DNA of 64,000 bases from Alkaliphilus transvaalensis ATCC 700919 (GTDB taxonomy: Bacteria > Bacillota > Clostridia > Peptostreptococcales > Natronincolaceae), in contig NZ_JHYF01000001.1 in assembly GCF_000621485.1 (NCBI RefSeq), forward strand, positions 62,001-126,000, written 5' to 3'. Below are positions 9,394 through 18,349 of this stretch, one piece after another (position 1 is the stretch's first letter; each line of letters starts with the position of its first letter). A program made the translations under genes and the position numbers. The notes beneath the pieces were generated by a model that saw only the letters and a program-made list of their open reading frames with translations, did not search any database and was not told where the DNA came from.

Positions 9394-11580
9394 ATGTTAG
9401 AAAATTTCATAGCTTTAGTAAAAGAAAATGCCCCTCAGTGTGATGTGGGATTAATCAGTCGTGCTTATGTTTTTGCGGAAAAAGCCCATGAAGGCCAATT
9501 TAGAAAGTCTGGGGAACCCTACTTCATTCATCCTGTTGAAGTTGCAAAAATTCTAGTGGAGTTGAAATTAGATACCAGCACCATTGCAGCAGCATTGCTC
9601 CATGATGTGATAGAAGATACAGAGTACGGCTATGAGCAAGTAAAGAATGAGTTTGGGGAAGAAATTGTCCAACTAGTAGAGGGTGTAACTAAGCTTACAA
9701 GAATGTCCTTTGAGTCTAAGGAAGAGAGACAAGCAGAGAACCTACGAAAGATGTTCGTAGCTATGGCGAAGGATATTCGTGTAATATTAATAAAATTAGC
9801 AGACCGACTTCATAACATGCGAACGCTAAAATATCAATCAGATGCCAAGAAAAAGGAAAAGGCTACAGAAACACTAGAAATATATGCCCCTATAGCCCAT
9901 CGTCTAGGTATTTCGAAAATGAAGTGGGAACTAGAAGATTTGTGTCTACGTTATATTGATCCAGAAGGATATTATGATTTAGTTGAACGGGTGGCTATTA
10001 AACGTAAAGATCGAGAGCTTTATATCAATGAAGTAATCGAAAGTCTTCAAGGAAAGCTTAAAGATTTTCATGTTATAGGAGAAATATCTGGTAGACCAAA
10101 ACATTTTTATAGTATTTACAGAAAGATGATTTATCAAGGGAAATCCTTTGATGAGATATTTGACTTTTTAGCTGTTAGGGTAATTGTAGATACAATCAAA
10201 GACTGTTACGGTGTATTGGGAATTGTTCATACTATGTGGAAACCGATACCAGGCAGATTTAAAGATTATATTGCTATGCCAAAACCTAATATGTATCAGT
10301 CGATCCATACCACGGTTATTGGACCAAAAGGTGAGCCTGTTGAAATTCAAATTAGAACCTATGAAATGCATCAGATTTCAGAATATGGTATCGCTGCCCA
10401 TTGGAAATATAAAGAGGGTAAAACAGCAGATTCTGCTGGAATTAGTGGTAAATTAACATGGGTTGGACAAATGATAGAATTAGAGAAGGAAACCCAAGAT
10501 CCAAAGGAATTTATGGAATCTTTAAAAATGGACCTATTCACTAATGAAGTGTTTGTCTTTACTCCAAAGGGAGAAGTTATTAATCTTCCATCGGGGTCTA
10601 CGCCAATAGATTTTGCTTATCGTATACATTCAGATATAGGAAACAAATGCGTAGGATCTAAAGTAGATGGCAGAATTGTTCCTTTAGATTACAAACTTAA
10701 AAATGGTAATATTATAGAAATTTTAACCTCCTCCAACAGTAATGGACCAAGTAGAGATTGGTTAAAGATTGTAAAGAGCTCCCAAGCCAAAAATAAAATT
10801 CGACAGTGGTTTAAAAAAGAAAGAAGAGAAGAAAATATTGATAAAGGTCGAGAAATTTTAGAGCGGGAGATTAGAAGACAAGCCCTTCAACAGCAGGATG
10901 CTTTACAATCGAAGCTATTACTGGCAATTGCCAAAAGACTTGGTTTAAGTAGCGAAGAAGATCTATATGCTGCCGTTGGCTATGGGGGAATAACCCTTAG
11001 TCAAATCATGCCTAAAATTAAAGATGTACTGAAAAAGGAAAACGTTAGAAAAGAAAATATTTCAGATCTCTATGATAAAGAAATTGTTCAACAACAGAAG
11101 AGTAATGAAAATAGGGAAAGAAGTAAAAAACAGGGACAAGGTGTCACGGTTAAGGGAATCGACAACATTATGGTTAGGTTTTCCCGCTGCTGTAACCCAG
11201 TGCCTGGCGATGAAATTATCGGTTATATCACCAGAGGAAGGGGAGTCTCAATCCATCGCAAAGATTGTCCTAATCTAATGGATGCAGTGGAATCTATCGA
11301 CCGTTTAATAGAGGTTGAGTGGGACGAAAGTAAACAGCGAACCTTCCAAGCTGAAATCCAAATTCGTGCCTATGACCGTAAGGGTCTACTTTCTGAAATA
11401 ACGAGAGTCATCACCGATAGCAAAATGACTGTAAACGCATTAAATGCTAGAACAAACAAAGAAAGATTAGCAGTATTAAACTTAACTGTTGAAATAGATA
11501 ATATTAGTCAGTTGGATCGAATTATGCAAAAATTTAGAGGCTTAAAAGAAGTAGTGGACGTACATCGTGTCGTTACTTAG
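9394..11580 (+). CDS. relA: Bifunctional (p)ppGpp synthetase/hydrolase
   Basis: A 728-residue long RSH protein. The order is: HD hydrolase domain with the intact motif LLHDVIEDTEY, synthetase domain with RPKHFYSIYRKM, TGS domain (VFVFTPKGEVINLPSGS), a helical/zinc-finger region with CCNPVPGD, and a C-terminal ACT domain. Both catalytic domains look complete, so it should both make and degrade the alarmone, as expected for the single long RSH of a Firmicute. It lies 14 bp upstream of dtd and is probably co-transcribed with apt. Confidence 0.96.
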   Translation: MLENFIALVKENAPQCDVGLISRAYVFAEKAHEGQFRKSGEPYFIHPVEVAKILVELKLDTSTIAAALLHDVIEDTEYGYEQVKNEFGEEIVQLVEGVTKLTRMSFESKEERQAENLRKMFVAMAKDIRVILIKLADRLHNMRTLKYQSDAKKKEKATETLEIYAPIAHRLGISKMKWELEDLCLRYIDPEGYYDLVERVAIKRKDRELYINEVIESLQGKLKDFHVIGEISGRPKHFYSIYRKMIYQGKSFDEIFDFLAVRVIVDTIKDCYGVLGIVHTMWKPIPGRFKDYIAMPKPNMYQSIHTTVIGPKGEPVEIQIRTYEMHQISEYGIAAHWKYKEGKTADSAGISGKLTWVGQMIELEKETQDPKEFMESLKMDLFTNEVFVFTPKGEVINLPSGSTPIDFAYRIHSDIGNKCVGSKVDGRIVPLDYKLKNGNIIEILTSSNSNGPSRDWLKIVKSSQAKNKIRQWFKKERREENIDKGREILEREIRRQALQQQDALQSKLLLAIAKRLGLSSEEDLYAAVGYGGITLSQIMPKIKDVLKKENVRKENISDLYDKEIVQQQKSNENRERSKKQGQGVTVKGIDNIMVRFSRCCNPVPGDEIIGYITRGRGVSIHRKDCPNLMDAVESIDRLIEVEWDESKQRTFQAEIQIRAYDRKGLLSEITRVITDSKMTVNALNARTNKERLAVLNLTVEIDNISQLDRIMQKFRGLKEVVDVHRVVT

Positions 11581-11594
11581 TTTAGGAGGTTTAT

Positions 11595-12044
11595 ATGAGA
11601 GCAGTTGCCCAAAGAATTAAAGAAGGAAGAGTAGAAGTAGCTGGAGAAGTGACTGGTGCCATCGATGGAGGACTTTTAATCTATTTAGGTGTTGGTCAGG
11701 AAGATACTAGTCAAGACGTAAAGTTTATGGCAGAAAAATTATCTAACCTAAGAATTTTTGAAGATGAAGAAGGTAAGATGAACCGTTCTTTATTAGATGT
11801 TGGAGGTAAAATGTTAGTGGTTTCTCAGTTTACCCTTTATGGAGACTGTAGAAAGGGAAGACGACCAAACTTTACCGATGCAGGAAAACCAGAAGTTGCA
11901 GACCAACTTTACTTGGAATTTGTGAATACCTGTAAAGAGATGGGAATAGAAGTACAAACAGGGGTGTTTCAAGCCCATATGGAGGTACATTCCATTAATG
12001 ACGGACCAGTTACCATGCTAATTGATAGCAAAAAAGGCTTTTAA
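11595..12044 (+). CDS. dtd: D-aminoacyl-tRNA deacylase
   Basis: 149 residues with both family signatures: SQFTLYGDC around residue 78 and GPVTML near the C-terminus (Gly-cisPro selectivity motif). It hydrolyses D-amino acids, and glycine mischarged on tRNA-Ala, from tRNA in the cytosol. The start follows TTAGGAGG. It is tightly spaced between relA and the metallo-hydrolase gene. Its job may matter more than usual here because the ornithine operon in this window makes D-ornithine and D-alanine; that link is inference. Confidence 0.96.
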   Translation: MRAVAQRIKEGRVEVAGEVTGAIDGGLLIYLGVGQEDTSQDVKFMAEKLSNLRIFEDEEGKMNRSLLDVGGKMLVVSQFTLYGDCRKGRRPNFTDAGKPEVADQLYLEFVNTCKEMGIEVQTGVFQAHMEVHSINDGPVTMLIDSKKGF

Positions 12045-12058
12045 GGAGGAATAGACTT

Positions 12059-12679
12059 ATGTTGTTAGAAAAGATACCAGCTGGGGTCTACGGTGTAAAT
12101 TGTTATATTCTTGGTGATGAGAAGACAAATAAAGCTGCAGTAATTGACCCAGGTGGAGACGCTGATAAAATAATCAACTTTTTAGAAGAAAATGAAATTG
12201 AGCTACAGTATATTATTCTAACCCATGGACATGGAGATCATATTGGTGGGGTAAATGACCTAAAAAATAAATATAATGTCCCAGTATGCCTACATGAAGG
12301 GGACAGTATCATGATTCAAGACAGTAATATAAATCACTCTGCTGCAATGGGTGGTGGAGCCCATGAATTTAAAGCAGATCAGCTTTTAGTTGATGGAGAA
12401 GTCCTAGAACTTGGGGAATTAAAGCTTGAGATCATACATACGCCTGGCCACACAAAAGGTGGAATCTGCGTAAAAGTAGAAAATCTTTTATTTACAGGTG
12501 ATACACTATTTGCAAATTCCATAGGTAGAACTGATCTAGAAGGTGGAGACTACGAAGAAATTATTAAATCCATTAAAAATAAGTTAATGATATTAGATGA
12601 AGATACGACAGTACTACCAGGCCATGGGCCAGCAAGTAGAATTGGAATTGAAAAACTGACAAATCCATACATCAAGTAA
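12059..12679 (+). CDS. Metallo-beta-lactamase-fold hydrolase (glyoxalase II-like)
   Basis: 206 residues with the metal-binding motif THGHGDH, later ligand motifs HTPGHTKG and TGDTLF, and PGHGPAS. This is the binuclear zinc hydrolase family close to hydroxyacylglutathione hydrolase/YcbL. Its substrate cannot be told from sequence. The SD is AAGGAGG, 14 bp after dtd. In Firmicutes this gene commonly sits between dtd and hemZ. It ends 6 bp before a terminator hairpin. Confidence 0.93.
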   Translation: MLLEKIPAGVYGVNCYILGDEKTNKAAVIDPGGDADKIINFLEENEIELQYIILTHGHGDHIGGVNDLKNKYNVPVCLHEGDSIMIQDSNINHSAAMGGGAHEFKADQLLVDGEVLELGELKLEIIHTPGHTKGGICVKVENLLFTGDTLFANSIGRTDLEGGDYEEIIKSIKNKLMILDEDTTVLPGHGPASRIGIEKLTNPYIK

Positions 12680-12685
12680 AGTATA

Positions 12686-12738
12686 CTCCCGGAATATGAG
12701 GGCAAAATATAGATATATCTTTTCCGGGAGGTTTTTTT
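12686..12738 (+). terminator. Terminator hairpin overlapping the SD of the next gene
   Basis: A 9-bp stem CTCCCGGAA/TTCCGGGAG (12686-12694 and 12722-12730) is followed by GTTTTTTT. The 3' arm contains GGGAGG, the only SD for the ATG at 12739, and the T tract is the spacer before that ATG. The structure can therefore stop transcription and also hide the ribosome site. Confidence 0.8.
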
Positions 12739-12915
12739 ATGAAAAAAAGAATAGGTGACTACATACAAGATATTAAAAGAAGAAACTTTACTGAAATGCA
12801 TTTACATGACTTTTTAGAAATGAAGGATGCCGGATTAACCGACAGTGAAATGGCGGAAGAGTTTGGCGTAAGTCAGAAAGTAATAGAATCCCTAAGAAAG
12901 GATTTTAAAGAATAG
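12739..12915 (+). CDS. Small helix-turn-helix-like protein
   Basis: A 58-residue protein. The middle to C-terminal part, LTDSEMAEEFGVSQKVIESLRK (residues ~34-54), has the shape of a helix-turn-helix: a helix with the AEEFGVS turn, then a recognition helix. It is probably a small DNA-binding or accessory protein. The SD GGGAGG lies inside a terminator stem (12686-12738), which suggests low or conditional expression. It ends 17 bp before hemZ. No specific family is recognised with certainty. Confidence 0.8.
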   Translation: MKKRIGDYIQDIKRRNFTEMHLHDFLEMKDAGLTDSEMAEEFGVSQKVIESLRKDFKE

Positions 12916-12932
12916 TGATGGGAGTTTAAAGG

Positions 12933-14471
12933 ATGATTAAAGTTGTTTGTAAGGGGCACGATTATTCCTATGAAATAAAAGAATTATTAAAACTTTTTTA
13001 TAATCTTGAAGAGATCATTGTTTTAACAGAAATCGAGGGAACCTTAGATATGAATACGACCTTGATTGAAGCGGATCTAAAAAAAGATCTAAAAAAGGAT
13101 TTAGAAGAGGTTCTAAAAGAGGATTTAATAGTTAGTGATATGGAAATACTTGGTGACAGGATACAGGTTACTACTAAGGTTTATTACGAGGGTAAGAAAT
13201 ATGAAGTTACAGAAAATAAGGTGTATGATTCAGAACAACCCCTTAGTATAAAGAAAATTGGTAAGAATCTAGTCAAACGAGGTATTTTTCAATTATTAAA
13301 ATCAATAAAAAAAACCTACTTGCCTTGGGGCTTTTTAGTCGGAATTAGACCAACAAAAATTGTACATGAGCTAATGGAGGAAGGCAAAGGTAAGGAAGAA
13401 ATATTAGCCATTCTTCAGGAGGAATACTTCCTTCAAGAGGAGAAAAGTCAGTTGTTAATATCGGTGGCAGAAAGGGAACACCCCTTTATTTATCCAATTG
13501 ACGAAAATAAGGTGAGTATCTATATCAGTATTCCCTTTTGTCCAACCCGATGTGTTTATTGTTCCTTTCCTTCAAATCCTTTAAAGCAATGGGGTCATTT
13601 GCAAGATCAATATATCGAAGCCCTATGTCGGGAAATTGAAGAGACAGCTAAGGTTCTTCAATTAAAGGGAAAAGAAATAGAAAATATCTATATTGGTGGT
13701 GGGACACCTTCAACTTTAAATATACCCCAACTAAAGGAACTATTTAAGTGTCTAGAAGGAGCATTTAATTTAAAAGCTTTGAAGGAATTTACCTTTGAAG
13801 GTGGTAGACCCGATACAATAGATGAAGAGCAATTGAAGTTTTTAAAAGAAAAGGGGATTTCTCGTTTGAGTATTAACCCCCAGACAATGAATGATTGTAC
13901 CCTAGAGACCATCGGGAGAAACCATACGGTAGAAGAACTAAAGAAAGCCTTTAATCTTGCTAAAAAAGTAGGGTTTGACAATATCAATATGGATATCATC
14001 ATTGGGTTACCTGGGGAAGATGCTTCTATGGTTAGAAATACAATGGAAGAGCTAAAAAAGCTTCAACCTGCCAACCTTACTGTCCATACCCTAGCTGTCA
14101 AACGGGCCTCTAAGCTAAAGGATGAAAAGGAAAATTATTTAAAAAATGAAGAAGAAGAAATTCTAGAGATGCTAGAGATCACTAAAGCCTATGCAGCAGA
14201 AATGGGGTTAGTACCCTACTACATGTATCGACAAAAGCATATGCTGGGGCATTTAGAGAATATAGGCTACTGCAAACCAGGTTATGAAGGGATCTATAAT
14301 ATTCAAATTATGGAGGAAAAGCAAACCATCGTCGCCTTTGGAGCAGGAGGGGTTTCTAAATTTGTATATCCCAAAGAAAACCGCCTAGAAAGGGTGCCAA
14401 ATATTAAAAACCTAGAGCAATATCTTGTGAGGGTAGATGAAATGGTAGAAAGAAAAAAAAGCTATCTATAA
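12933..14471 (+). CDS. hemZ: Oxygen-independent coproporphyrinogen dehydrogenase-like protein HemZ
   Basis: A 512-residue radical SAM enzyme. The N-terminal ~170 residues are the HemZ-specific extension (with WGFLVGIRPTKIVHELM). The CX3CX2C motif follows (CPTRCVYCSFPS, residues ~197-208), then GGGTPST and the HemN-like fold. The family is annotated as oxygen-independent coproporphyrinogen III dehydrogenase. Many anaerobes carry it without a full haem pathway, so the true substrate is open. SD is GGGAG/AAAGG. Codons 48-65 encode a local KKDLKKDLEEVLKEDL repeat, a charged helix probably unique to this strain. Confidence 0.9.
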   Translation: MIKVVCKGHDYSYEIKELLKLFYNLEEIIVLTEIEGTLDMNTTLIEADLKKDLKKDLEEVLKEDLIVSDMEILGDRIQVTTKVYYEGKKYEVTENKVYDSEQPLSIKKIGKNLVKRGIFQLLKSIKKTYLPWGFLVGIRPTKIVHELMEEGKGKEEILAILQEEYFLQEEKSQLLISVAEREHPFIYPIDENKVSIYISIPFCPTRCVYCSFPSNPLKQWGHLQDQYIEALCREIEETAKVLQLKGKEIENIYIGGGTPSTLNIPQLKELFKCLEGAFNLKALKEFTFEGGRPDTIDEEQLKFLKEKGISRLSINPQTMNDCTLETIGRNHTVEELKKAFNLAKKVGFDNINMDIIIGLPGEDASMVRNTMEELKKLQPANLTVHTLAVKRASKLKDEKENYLKNEEEEILEMLEITKAYAAEMGLVPYYMYRQKHMLGHLENIGYCKPGYEGIYNIQIMEEKQTIVAFGAGGVSKFVYPKENRLERVPNIKNLEQYLVRVDEMVERKKSYL

Positions 14472-14475
14472 GCTG

Positions 14476-14504
14476 TTGACAACCTATAGAAAAAGCATTA
14501 TAAT
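14476..14504 (+). promoter_or_regulatory. Promoter of the T-box-hisS-aspS transcript
   Basis: TTGACA (14476-14481), 17 bp, TATAAT (14499-14504). The -35 hexamer matches consensus exactly. It predicts a transcript start near 14511, giving a ~300-nt leader before hisS. Confidence 0.85.
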
Positions 14505-14529
14505 ATTACCAATTCAATAGGAATACATA

Positions 14530-14776
14530 CGTTTAATCAGGATGAGTAGGTTTGCTACCCGTTGAAGCGAGTCGAGGATGGTGAAAGCTCGATACGAAGG
14601 AACAGACTGAAGACACCCGATGAGTATATTTTCTGAAGGCTTTAATTGTTTAAAGTCTGTAGGAAAGTACGTACACCTGCGTTAAAGGTTTTAAGTGGGA
14701 TTTGATCCAATTAGGGTGGTACCGCGGGAATATAATACTCTCGTCCCTTGCCAGGGGGCTGAGGGTTTTTTTATAC
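14530..14776 (+). promoter_or_regulatory. T-box riboswitch leader
   Basis: The T-box sequence AGGGTGGTACCGCG at 14713-14726 matches the conserved antiterminator that pairs with an uncharged tRNA acceptor end. Upstream is stem I with the AGTAGG...CTACCC hairpin and the AG-bulge segment (GAGGATGGTGAAAGCTC). Downstream is a GC-rich terminator (14738-14764) with a T tract at 14766-14772. The specifier region reads GAAGACACCCG (14609-14619): GAC (Asp) at 14612-14614 and CAC (His) at 14614-14616 overlap by one base. Those are the two amino acids of the synthetases downstream. Confidence 0.92.
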
Positions 14777-14817
14777 CCTAAAATATGAAAATAATAGAGA
14801 ATGGAGGACTGAGTTAG

Positions 14818-16095
14818 ATGAAAATAAGTACATCAACAGTAAGGGGTACCTTTGATATTGTACCTGCTGATATGAATTTAAGAGAATGGATGAAAAACAC
14901 AGTACTAGGCATCTACAAGCAAAGCGGTTTTGAGCAAATAGAAACACCTTCAATAGAAAATTTAGAGCTATTAACTAAAAGTGAAGGTGGGGAAAACTTA
15001 AGCTTACTTTTTAAAATCTTAAAAAGAGGAGAAAAGCTTAATTTAGATCAAGAAAATTTAAAGGAAGATGATATCTGCGATTTAGGTCTAAGGTATGACT
15101 TAACTTTACCTTTAAGCCGTTTCTATACGAATAATCGTGAAGTATTACCAAACCCTTTTAAAGCAATCCAAACAGGATGGGTATGGAGGGCAGAAAGACC
15201 TCAAAAGGGAAGATTTAGACAGTTTACCCAATGTGATATCGACATTATGGGAGAGAAATCTGAAATAGCTGAAATAGAGCTAATTACAACGACTGCAAAA
15301 GCCCTACAGGCCCTAACTTTTAAAGATTTTACTGTTAAAATTAACGATAGAAGAGTATTAAAAAGTGTTATTTTAAGTATTGGTTTTAAAGAGGAAGATG
15401 TTGAATCTGTTTGTATTACCCTAGACAAGATGGATAAGATCCAAGAAGATGGGGTTGTTAAAGAGTTAATTGCAAAGGGCTACGAAACGGCGCTTTCAAA
15501 TGCCCTTATAGAAGCATTGAAGAAAGTTAAGAGCTTAGATGAAAATATACTTCACGATTATCAAGTGGAGGAAGATGTATTAACCTCTCTAAAAAGGGTA
15601 ATAGAGGTTGTTAAAACCCAAGCTAAAGGCCAATATAATATTGAGTTTGATGTAACCTTAATTAGAGGAATGGGCTACTATACAGGCCAAATCTTTGAAA
15701 TTGTCAGCAATGAATTTGGAAGCTCTATTGCAGGTGGTGGAAGATACGATAAGATGATTGGTAGATTCCAAAAAGAAGATGTACCAGCAGTAGGTTTTTC
15801 AATTGGTTTTGAAAGAATCTACTCCATCTTAAAAGAAAGAAATTTTGAGATTCCCGACACGAGAGAGAAAATTGCCCTATTATTTAATGGTAATGAAGAT
15901 ATAAACAGTGTTTTAAACTGGGCTAATCAATTAAGGGAAGAAGGTAAAATTGTAAGTGTTTTCCCTAAAAATAAAAAGTTTGGTAAACAGATTAATAACC
16001 TTATTAAGCAACGTTTTGATGCCTATGGAATCTGTAATAATGGCGAATTAGGAGAAATTACGAAGCTAGAAGAAGAAGGAAAAGAAGGAAAATAA
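14818..16095 (+). CDS. hisS: Histidyl-tRNA synthetase
   Basis: A 425-residue class II synthetase. Motif 1 region TVRGTFDIVP, motif 2 WRAERPQKGRFRQFTQCDIDIMG (15180-15250 nt), HisA motif RGMGYYTGQIFEI, and motif 3 AVGFSIGFERI are all present. A C-terminal anticodon-binding domain (residues ~340-420) is present, so it is a true HisRS and not the HisZ regulatory paralogue. LRYDLTLPLSRF and the QCDIDIMG form of motif 2 resemble the eukaryote/archaea-like HisRS type rather than the usual bacterial one. The SD (AATGGAGG) and start agree. T-box control upstream. Confidence 0.93.
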   Translation: MKISTSTVRGTFDIVPADMNLREWMKNTVLGIYKQSGFEQIETPSIENLELLTKSEGGENLSLLFKILKRGEKLNLDQENLKEDDICDLGLRYDLTLPLSRFYTNNREVLPNPFKAIQTGWVWRAERPQKGRFRQFTQCDIDIMGEKSEIAEIELITTTAKALQALTFKDFTVKINDRRVLKSVILSIGFKEEDVESVCITLDKMDKIQEDGVVKELIAKGYETALSNALIEALKKVKSLDENILHDYQVEEDVLTSLKRVIEVVKTQAKGQYNIEFDVTLIRGMGYYTGQIFEIVSNEFGSSIAGGGRYDKMIGRFQKEDVPAVGFSIGFERIYSILKERNFEIPDTREKIALLFNGNEDINSVLNWANQLREEGKIVSVFPKNKKFGKQINNLIKQRFDAYGICNNGELGEITKLEEEGKEGK

Positions 16096-16120
16096 TCTAA
16101 AAACTGAAATAGTAGAAACC

Positions 16121-16160
16121 ATTAGAAAACAATTAGAGACAATTAGAAATAATTAGAAAC
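16121..16160 (+). repeat. Four 10-bp tandem repeats between hisS and aspS
   Basis: ATTAGAAAAC, AATTAGAGAC, AATTAGAAAT and AATTAGAAAC in a row, in a 170-bp spacer with no terminator. Degenerate microsatellite-like sequence with no known role. Confidence 0.65.
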
Positions 16161-16265
16161 AAGTGGATAGGTATATTGATAGATAGGTGTTACTAACCAC
16201 AAATTTAACTAAATATTTATTCTAAAAAATAAAGTTAGTATAGCGATGATTAGGAGGCGGTTTAA

Positions 16266-18038
16266 ATGACAGTAAAGCTAAAAAGAACCCATATGGCTGG
16301 TACGTTAAGAAGCCAGCATGTGGAGGAAAAAGTAACCCTAATGGGATGGGTACAAAAGAGAAGAGACTTAGGAGGTCTAATCTTCGTAGACCTTAGAGAT
16401 AGAAGTGGTATTATGCAGATCGTATTTGATAAGGATGTTTCAGAAGAAGCCTTTACAGCTGCAGAAGGGCTAGGGTCTGAATATGTTATCGCTGTAGAAG
16501 GAAAGGTCTTTACAAGACAATCAATTAACCCCAACATGCCAACAGGGGAAGTAGAAATTTTTGCAGAAACCCTTCAAATATTAAATAAGGCAGAAACGCC
16601 ACCAATCTATATTAAAGATGATGATGATGTTTCTGAAAACCTAAGATTAAAATATCGTTATTTAGATTTAAGAAAGCCATCAATGCAAAAAAACTTAATG
16701 ATTAGACACGAGACAGCTAAAATAGTAAGAAACTTTTTAAGTGAAGAAGGCTTTGTTGAAGTGGAAACACCTGTATTAACGAAGCCAACACCAGAAGGAG
16801 CAAGGGACTACCTAGTACCAAGTAGAGTAAACCCAGGCAAATTCTATGCCTTACCCCAATCTCCTCAGTTATTTAAGCAGTTATTAATGGTTTCTGGTAT
16901 GGACAGGTATTTCCAAATCGTAAAATGTTTTAGAGATGAAGACTTAAGGGCAGACCGACAACCAGAGTTTACTCAAATAGACTGCGAAATGTCCTTTGTT
17001 GATGTAGAAGACGTAATTGAAATTAATGAAAGACTAGTAGAAAAAATCTTTAAGGAAGTATTAGATGTAGAAATTCAATTACCTTTACAACAAATGACCT
17101 ATGAAGAAGCAATGGAAAGATACGGTTCTGATAAGCCAGATGTTCGTTTTGGTTTTGAATTAGTTAATGTATCTGACTTAGTTAAGGGATGTGGGTTTAA
17201 GGTATTTACATCAGCAATAGAAAATGGAGGTTCTGTAAGGGGAATCAATGTGAAGGGCTATGGCGATAAGTTTAGTCGTAAAGACATTACTTCATTAGAA
17301 GACTATGTAAAGACCTACGGAGCTAAAGGGTTAGCTTGGATTAAAATCACCAATGAAGGGGTTACTTCACCTATTGCAAAATTCTTTAATGAAGATGAAA
17401 TGGCAGCTATACTAAAGGCTTTTAACGGAGAAGAGGGAGACTTAATTCTATTTGTAGCCGATAAAAATAGTGTTGTATTAGACTCTTTAGGGCATTTAAG
17501 GGGAGAAGTGGCTAAGCGATTAGGCTTATTAAATAAAGATGAATATAAGGCCCTATGGGTAACAGAGTTCCCATTATTTGAATATGACGAAGAAGCCAAC
17601 CGTTTTGTAGCAAAGCATCATCCTTTTACATCACCAGTAGAGGCTGATATTCCATTATTAGAGACAGAACCAGAGAAGGTAAGGGCTAGAGCCTATGACA
17701 TGGTAATTAATGGTTATGAAGTGGGTGGAGGAAGTATTAGAATCCATTCTTCTGAGCTACAAGAAAAGATGTTTAAGGCATTAGGCTTCTCTCAAGAAGA
17801 AGCATGGGATCAATTTGGTTTCCTATTAAACGCCTTCAAATATGGAACACCTCCCCACGGTGGAATTGCCTTTGGTCTAGATCGTTTAATTATGCTTCTA
17901 ACTAAAGAAGAAAACATTAGAGAGGTAATTGCCTTCCCTAAAACTCAAAATGCTTCTTGTCCATTAACCAACGCACCAGCAGTTGCAGAGGAAAAGGCAT
18001 TGGAAGAGTTAAGTATTAGGACTGTAGTGGAAGAGTAG
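16266..18038 (+). CDS. aspS: Aspartyl-tRNA synthetase
   Basis: A 590-residue bacterial-type AspRS. It has an N-terminal OB-fold anticodon-binding domain (VTLMGWVQKRRDLGGLIFVDLRD), class II motif 2 (FRDEDLRADRQPEFTQID), the GAD insertion domain found in bacterial AspRS (residues ~290-410), and C-terminal motif 3 (GIAFGLDRLIM). It charges tRNA-Asp; bacterial enzymes that also charge tRNA-Asn exist and cannot be excluded here. Preceded by TTAGGAGG. No terminator separates it from hisS, so it is probably under the same T-box. Confidence 0.97.
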   Translation: MTVKLKRTHMAGTLRSQHVEEKVTLMGWVQKRRDLGGLIFVDLRDRSGIMQIVFDKDVSEEAFTAAEGLGSEYVIAVEGKVFTRQSINPNMPTGEVEIFAETLQILNKAETPPIYIKDDDDVSENLRLKYRYLDLRKPSMQKNLMIRHETAKIVRNFLSEEGFVEVETPVLTKPTPEGARDYLVPSRVNPGKFYALPQSPQLFKQLLMVSGMDRYFQIVKCFRDEDLRADRQPEFTQIDCEMSFVDVEDVIEINERLVEKIFKEVLDVEIQLPLQQMTYEEAMERYGSDKPDVRFGFELVNVSDLVKGCGFKVFTSAIENGGSVRGINVKGYGDKFSRKDITSLEDYVKTYGAKGLAWIKITNEGVTSPIAKFFNEDEMAAILKAFNGEEGDLILFVADKNSVVLDSLGHLRGEVAKRLGLLNKDEYKALWVTEFPLFEYDEEANRFVAKHHPFTSPVEADIPLLETEPEKVRARAYDMVINGYEVGGGSIRIHSSELQEKMFKALGFSQEEAWDQFGFLLNAFKYGTPPHGGIAFGLDRLIMLLTKEENIREVIAFPKTQNASCPLTNAPAVAEEKALEELSIRTVVEE

Positions 18039-18123
18039 TAGAGTTAAGATTTGGCTGCAAGATTTAGTACTACAAGATTTAGTACTATAAAACAGATAAA
18101 GTAAATAATATCAGAATATTAGC

Positions 18124-18173
18124 AAGGGGTTTCTTCTAATGGCACTAAGTCAATTAGGAGAAGCCCCTTTTTC
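18124..18173 (+). terminator. Terminator of hisS-aspS
   Basis: A 17-bp stem (18124-18140 with 18153-18169), closed except for two G-U pairs, beginning AAGGGG and ending CCCCTT, followed by TTTTC. Confidence 0.88.
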
Positions 18174-18349
18174 TTAAATTATAAAAAAATTAAGTTTAAA
18201 ATCTATGATTAGTTTTCTTATGTTGGAGAAACACTTTTTTAAAATAAACGTAAAAAGAGATGACAATAAGGTAATTAATATAAGTAAATAAACAGTAACA
18301 CCCTAGTCGTACATATCAAGTTTTTTATGAAAAAGCTGGTGATAGTACC

